Of a stretch of 9,037 nucleotides of DNA, positions 6,264-9,037 are shown in pieces. The stretch lies in NCBI GenBank assembly GCA_031272345.1, contig JAISTZ010000026.1, positions 1 to 9,037 of the forward strand. The letters are read 5' to 3'. Under the pieces are notes generated by a model. That model worked only from the letters and a program-made list of their open reading frames with translations, was not told where the DNA came from and did no database searches. The translations under genes and the position numbers were made by a program. The DNA is from Spirochaetaceae bacterium. GTDB lineage: Bacteria > Spirochaetota > Spirochaetia > Treponematales > Treponemataceae. Every line of letters begins with the position of its first letter. Positions within the stretch are counted from its first letter, which is position 1.

Positions 6264-6374
6264 ATGAAACAGCGCAGACACCGCACTACGGCAAGAATCC
6301 CTCCTTGTTTCCGGCTTTATTACTATGCTCCGAGGTCTCCTTTGTCTGCGGGGTGTGCTTTCCGGCGTGTGTAA
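6264..6374 (+). CDS. Tyrosine-rich attenuator leader peptide (36 residues)
   Basis: This short ORF lies between a strong promoter and an intrinsic terminator, upstream of aroF-tyrA. It starts MKQRRHR, ends AFRRV, and has three consecutive Tyr codons TAT-TAC-TAT (6318-6326, residues 19-21) in the context CFRLYYYAP, with a Phe codon at residue 16. There are eight Arg residues. It has no similarity to any protein family I know. Tandem codons for the operon's end product are the hallmark of ribosome-mediated attenuation (as in trpL, pheL and hisL). The peptide itself need not have a function. When charged tRNA-Tyr is scarce, ribosomes should stall at 6318-6326 and let RNA polymerase pass the terminator. 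The stop codon TAA (6372-6374) lies in the loop and first 3'-arm base of a hairpin (6364-6380), within the alternative-pairing region. The start is set by the promoter geometry, not by an SD. Confidence 0.8.
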   Translation: MKQRRHRTTARIPPCFRLYYYAPRSPLSAGCAFRRV

Positions 6375-6413
6375 CACGTCCGTTTATATACATCGGACTC
6401 CCGCAAGGGAGTC
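6273..6413 (+). promoter_or_regulatory. Attenuator RNA with alternative pairings
   Basis: Several mutually exclusive pairings can be read directly. (a) CGCAGACA (6273-6280) pairs perfectly with TGTCTGCG (6343-6350), enclosing the Tyr codons. (b) 6364-6370 pairs with 6374-6380 around the leader stop codon (one G-U). (c) GTCCG (6378-6382) pairs with CGGAC (6394-6398). (d) GCGGGG (6348-6353) pairs with TCCCGC (6399-6404), one G-U. (e) The terminator stem is 6396-6402 with 6407-6413. Pairings c and d each block e. A ribosome stalled at Tyr codons would cover to about 6338 and leave 6343-6404 free to form c or d. One that reaches the stop codon would cover 6374-6382 and favour e. Pairing a, in untranslated RNA, would remove 6348-6350 from d. 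The mechanism is inference; the complementarity is observed. Confidence 0.65.
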
Positions 6414-6422
6414 TTTTTTTTT
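6396..6422 (+). terminator. Intrinsic terminator of the aroF-tyrA attenuator
   Basis: A perfect 7-bp stem GACTCCC/GGGAGTC closes a GCAA (GNRA) tetraloop and is followed at once by nine T (6414-6422). It lies 21 bases after the leader stop codon and 64 bases before aroF, on the coding strand, so it acts before the structural genes and not after them. Confidence 0.88.
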
Positions 6423-6430
6423 ACCAGGGA

Positions 6431-6466
6431 AGCACTGAAAAAGTCAATCGAGACTTTTTCAGTGCT
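6431..6466. repeat. Perfect 15-bp inverted repeat between attenuator and aroF
   Basis: AGCACTGAAAAAGTC (6431-6445) and its exact reverse complement (6452-6466) flank a six-base loop AATCGA. No T-run follows on either strand, so it is not a standard terminator. It ends eight bases before the aroF Shine-Dalgarno sequence (6475-6480). Twelve bases of one arm recur at 8407-8418. It may be an RNA-processing or stability hairpin, or a dispersed palindromic repeat. Confidence 0.85.
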
Positions 6467-6486
6467 ACTTTACTAGGAGGATTTTG

Positions 6487-7503
6487 ATGATTCTTGTGCT
6501 GAAACCCAGGGCGCCCCAGGACGGGGTGGACGGCCTGGTAAAAAACCTGGAGAACCGGGGCTTCACCGTGCACCGGTCCGACGGGGCCTGCCACACGATC
6601 CTGGGACTCGTGGGGGACACGAGCGCCCTCAACGAGGAGACCTTCAGGGCCAACCCCCTCGTCGACACGGTGATGCGGGTGTCCTCCCCCTACAAGCTGG
6701 CCTCCAGGGCCTTTCACCCGGACAAGACCCGCGTCTCCGTGGGGCAGGGGAAGGCCGTGTTCGGCGGGGGCGGGGTGACGGTCATCGCGGGGCCCTGCTC
6801 GGTGGAGTCCCCAGGGCAAATCACCCTGATCGCCGGGGAGGTCAAGAGGAGCGGCGCGCGGCTCCTCCGGGGAGGGGCCTTCAAGCCCCGCACATCCCCC
6901 TACGCCTTCCAGGGCCTCGGCCCCGCCGGTCTGGAACTGCTCTCGGCGGCAAAAAAAGCCGTGGGCCTTCCCCTGGTGAGCGAGCTGATGAACATCCAGC
7001 AACTGGAACACTTCGGCGACGTTGACGTGATTCAAATCGGCGCGCGGAACATGCAGAATTTCGACCTTTTAAAGGAACTGGGGGGCATACGAAAGCCCGT
7101 GCTCCTCAAGCGGGGCCTGGCGTCCACGGTAAAGGAACTGCTCATGTCGGCGGAATACGTCCTCGCCGCGGGGAACAGCGAGGTGATCCTCTGCGAGCGG
7201 GGGGTCCGGGGGTTCGACCAGTACACCCGGAACATCCTCGACCTGTCCGCCGTGCCCTGGCTCCAGCGGGAGACCCACCTGCCGGTGATTGTTGACCCGA
7301 GCCACGCCTCGGGGGCAAGCTGGATGGTGCCGGCCCTTGCCAAAGCCGCCCTCGCAGCCGGGGCGGACGGCCTCATGATCGAAGTCCACAACGACCCGGA
7401 GAAGGCCCTCTGCGACGGCGAGCAGTCCATGACCTGCGGGGCCTTCGATTCATTGATGGGGGACCTCGCCCGGTACGCCCAGGTTGAAGGGAAGACCCTA
7501 TGA
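6487..7503 (+). CDS. aroF: 3-deoxy-7-phosphoheptulonate (DAHP) synthase, Tyr-branch isozyme
   Basis: The gene encodes a 338-residue type I-beta DAHP synthase that condenses PEP and erythrose-4-phosphate to start the shikimate pathway. An N-terminal ferredoxin-like regulatory domain (about 1-75) precedes the barrel. Motifs are AGPCSVES (101-108), KPRTSPYAFQGLG (133-145), GARNMQNF (185-192), LKRG (207-210), CERG (236-239) and DPSH (270-273). Candidate metal ligands are C104, H273, E299 and D310. Length and order match Thermotoga maritima DAHP synthase, whose N-terminal domain mediates inhibition by Tyr and Phe. The barrel is very similar to that of the fused enzyme at 391-2400, while the N-terminal domains differ much more, which suggests different effectors. 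The ATG at 6487 is chosen because AGGAGG (6475-6480) is six bases upstream; a TTG at 6484 would be too close. It is first in the operon after the Tyr-codon attenuator and overlaps tyrA at ATGA. Confidence 0.95.
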   Translation: MILVLKPRAPQDGVDGLVKNLENRGFTVHRSDGACHTILGLVGDTSALNEETFRANPLVDTVMRVSSPYKLASRAFHPDKTRVSVGQGKAVFGGGGVTVIAGPCSVESPGQITLIAGEVKRSGARLLRGGAFKPRTSPYAFQGLGPAGLELLSAAKKAVGLPLVSELMNIQQLEHFGDVDVIQIGARNMQNFDLLKELGGIRKPVLLKRGLASTVKELLMSAEYVLAAGNSEVILCERGVRGFDQYTRNILDLSAVPWLQRETHLPVIVDPSHASGASWMVPALAKAALAAGADGLMIEVHNDPEKALCDGEQSMTCGAFDSLMGDLARYAQVEGKTL

Positions 7504-8408
7504 CGGAAAAAACCTACGGCATCGTGGGGCTGGGACTCATGGGCGGGTCCTTCGCCAGGGCCATCCGGGGGAACATCTTGACCGGCCCCGGATGCAAGGG
7601 CAAAATCCTTGCCCTGGACAGGGACCCGGAAGTCCTCAGGGACGCCCTGGGTGAGGGGATCATCGACCGGGCCTTTCCGCCCCAGGACGCCCCGGAGATG
7701 CTCCGCTCCTGCGACGTGGTGTTCCTGTGCCTCTATCCGGCCCGGACGGTCGATTTCCTCAAGGAACACCGGGGGGATTTTAAAGCCCCGTCCATTGTAA
7801 CGGACATTTCCGGGGTAAAGGCCGCCCTGGCACGGGAGCTTCCGGGGATTCTCAGCCCGGACTTTGATTTCATCCTGGGCCACCCGATGGCCGGGGGCGA
7901 AAAAGAAGGGTGGGCCAATGCCTCGGGGAAGATTTTCCGGGGCAGGAACTACATCCTCATGCCCCTGCCGTCGAACACCCCCGGGGACCTGTCCTTCTTC
8001 AGGGGCCTCGTGGCGGCCCTGGGGTTTTCCCGGATCGTCGAGACCGATTGCGCCGCCCACGACAGCAAGATCGCCTTCACCAGCCAGCTCTGCCACGTGA
8101 TCGCCTGCGCCCTGGTGGACAGCGCGGAAGACACGGGGGTCACCTCCTTCGGGGGGGGCAGCTTCGAGGACCTCACCCGAATCGCCATGATAAACGCCCC
8201 CCTGTGGACGGAGCTCTTCTTCACCAACAAGGCGGTCCTCCTGGAGCGCATCGGGGCCTTCGAGAAATCCCTGGGCGCATTGAAGGCGATGCTGGTGAAG
8301 GACGAGCGGGCGGGCCTCCTCGCATGGCTGTCCCAGGTAAGGGAAAAGCGTATCGACATGTCCCGCATAGAAATACATGCTGCCAACGGCGAAAAAAAAT
8401 CCCCTTGA
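7500..8408 (+). CDS. tyrA: Prephenate dehydrogenase
   Basis: This 302-residue enzyme oxidatively decarboxylates prephenate to 4-hydroxyphenylpyruvate, the committed step to tyrosine. The N-terminal Rossmann domain has GIVGLGLMGGS (7-17). The Asp ending the second strand (LALDRD, D40) favours NAD+ over NADP+. The catalytic His lies in GHPMAG (H128), followed by EKEGW. The helical dimerisation domain (about 165-285) has AHDSKIAFTSQLCH (186-199) and GGGSFEDLTRIA (218-229), whose R227 probably binds the substrate carboxylate. The usual SHLPH motif reads SQLCH here. There is no C-terminal ACT domain and no chorismate mutase domain, so direct Tyr feedback by the usual ACT route is not expected; control through the upstream attenuator would compensate. 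The start overlaps the aroF stop (ATGA), implying translational coupling, with GAAGGGAAG just upstream. No terminator follows. Confidence 0.94.
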   Translation: MTEKTYGIVGLGLMGGSFARAIRGNILTGPGCKGKILALDRDPEVLRDALGEGIIDRAFPPQDAPEMLRSCDVVFLCLYPARTVDFLKEHRGDFKAPSIVTDISGVKAALARELPGILSPDFDFILGHPMAGGEKEGWANASGKIFRGRNYILMPLPSNTPGDLSFFRGLVAALGFSRIVETDCAAHDSKIAFTSQLCHVIACALVDSAEDTGVTSFGGGSFEDLTRIAMINAPLWTELFFTNKAVLLERIGAFEKSLGALKAMLVKDERAGLLAWLSQVREKRIDMSRIEIHAANGEKKSP

Positions 8409-8441
8409 CTTTTTCAGTATTTATGCCGTAAATAATATAAG
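8405..8441 (+). promoter_or_regulatory. Possible promoter for the lipoprotein gene
   Basis: TTGACT (8405-8410) overlaps the tyrA stop codon and is followed by an AT-rich block (8429-8441) with several -10-like hexamers. TAAATA at 8429-8434 gives an 18-base spacer; TAATAT at 8433 gives 22. The AT-rich sequence is sharply unlike the flanking genes. The exact -10 is unresolved, and read-through from the aroF-tyrA operon is also possible. Confidence 0.4.
8407..8418 (+). repeat. 12-base copy of the arm of the 6431-6466 hairpin
   Basis: GACTTTTTCAGT occurs here and at 6452-6463 in the right arm of the perfect inverted repeat. Here the opposite arm is absent. It bridges the tyrA stop and the presumed -35 of the next gene, so the operon-proper is flanked by two copies in the same orientation. 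Confidence 0.6.
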
Positions 8442-8462
8442 TCGAGAATAGACGAGGCGGTT

Positions 8463-9037
8463 ATGAAAAAACAAGGATTGCTGGTACTATTGGTTGTTGC
8501 TTTTGCTGCCGGTTTGCTTTGCTCATGTAAAACAGCAAAAAAGGCCGAAACAGCGGCTGATGAAGAGATGGATACGCTTGTCATGGAATCGCCCATTGCG
8601 TCGGCCGTATCGTCGGCGTCACCGGAGGAAGGGGGAATGGTGGCAGATGAGGAAGCAATAGTATCGGTGGAATCCGTCGAGGACAAGTATTTTGTGCAGT
8701 TGCCCGGAAAGGCCACGGTCCCCTATTCCTTACAGGAGCTTCAGCAACTGATAGCTGCCAAAGAAGTGACCAGGGGAACCTCCGTGTGGAAGGCGGGGCT
8801 GCCCCCGTGGACGAAAGCGGAGGACATCGGCGAACTAAAGGAGCTGCTCCCCGAACAGGCCGCTGAATCGCCCCAAAAAGAAGCCGCTCCGGCGTCCCAG
8901 CCGTCGTCTTCGTATTTTGTCGCCCTGGACGGCAAATCCGCGGGGCCCTTCCCCGTGAACGAATTACAGACGATGGCCCAGGGCGGCAGGATCACCAGGG
9001 CGAGTCTCGTATGGAAGGAAGGGATGGCCCAGTGGAC
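8463..9037 (+). CDS. Putative lipoprotein with two GYF_2-like repeats, 3' end missing
   Basis: The frame is open for 191 codons to the window edge, so the protein is partial. It has a lipoprotein signal: MKKQ, a hydrophobic core, then AGLLCSCK. Both C20 and C22 are possible lipidation sites; L-C-S-C (C22) fits the lipobox better, and lax lipoboxes are common in spirochaetes. A low-complexity Ala/Glu/Ser-rich stretch (24-74) is followed by a GYF_2-like domain (about 75-128: YFVQL, then TSVWKAGLPPWTKAEDI). An acidic/Pro linker leads to a second copy (from 150: YFVALDGKSAGPFPVNEL, then SLVWKEGMAQW). GYF_2 modules are small Trp-containing domains often found in bacterial membrane or envelope proteins, probably for protein or peptide binding. 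The exact role is unknown. GAGG (8454-8457) lies five bases before ATG. It is less GC-rich at its start than its neighbours. Confidence 0.8.
   Translation, partial: MKKQGLLVLLVVAFAAGLLCSCKTAKKAETAADEEMDTLVMESPIASAVSSASPEEGGMVADEEAIVSVESVEDKYFVQLPGKATVPYSLQELQQLIAAKEVTRGTSVWKAGLPPWTKAEDIGELKELLPEQAAESPQKEAAPASQPSSSYFVALDGKSAGPFPVNELQTMAQGGRITRASLVWKEGMAQW

Noticed and set aside
6177..6377. N-terminal extension of the TtcA-like protein to an ATG at 6377
   Set aside because: The extra 67 residues do not resemble the family and would run across its own TTGACA/TATACT promoter and the opposite leader ORF.
6264..6480. T-box riboswitch as the regulator of aroF-tyrA
   Set aside because: No T-box sequence or specifier-type stem I was seen. 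The presence of an ORF with tandem Tyr codons fits peptide attenuation better.
6484..6486. TTG start for aroF three bases before the ATG
   Set aside because: It would be only three bases from AGGAGG, while the ATG at 6487 has the ideal six-base spacing.

Overview
The window is dense, GC-rich bacterial chromosome. Most codons end in G or C, and only the short intergenic regions are AT-rich. Aromatic amino acid biosynthesis dominates it. No mobile element, CRISPR array, rRNA or tRNA was seen. The combination of a family II (Mn-type) pyrophosphatase with CBS/DRTGG inserts, a TtcA-type PP-loop enzyme, type I-beta DAHP synthases and a Lys-Lys lipoprotein with a relaxed lipobox fits a spirochaete, possibly a Treponema relative. 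This placement is a weak inference from gene content; a clostridial origin is not excluded.

Layout. 1-67 is a G-run followed by a C-run, probably a contig-edge artefact. From about 67 to 4505 four genes lie on the minus strand. In transcription order they are a DtxR/MntR-like metalloregulator, the pyrophosphatase ppaC (overlapping it by 8 bases), a 669-residue DAHP synthase-prephenate dehydratase fusion with its own promoter, and the 5' part of a two-helix membrane protein. hisF follows alone on the plus strand (4640-5407) and converges on a minus-strand TtcA-like gene (5424-6176). A divergent promoter region then leads into a plus-strand unit: leader peptide, intrinsic terminator, long hairpin, second DAHP synthase (aroF), prephenate dehydrogenase (tyrA) with an ATGA overlap, and a truncated lipoprotein gene with two GYF_2-like repeats.

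Main observation. The aroF-tyrA operon is preceded by what looks like a complete tyrosine-responsive transcription attenuator. It has a good sigma-70-type promoter, a 36-codon leader ORF containing three consecutive Tyr codons, alternative RNA pairings, and a GCAA-tetraloop terminator with nine T. The leader start codon falls at the predicted transcription start, so the leader mRNA should be leaderless. The other three genes here that lack a Shine-Dalgarno sequence also have a -10-like hexamer 5-6 bases before ATG.

How the genes work together. Each aromatic end-product branch appears to have its own pathway-entry enzyme. One DAHP synthase is fused to the Phe-branch dehydratase, which carries a C-terminal ACT domain. 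The other is co-transcribed with the Tyr-branch dehydrogenase, which has no ACT domain and sits behind the Tyr-codon attenuator. No chorismate mutase is encoded in the window. The metalloregulator-ppaC pair links metal sensing to a metal-dependent pyrophosphatase.
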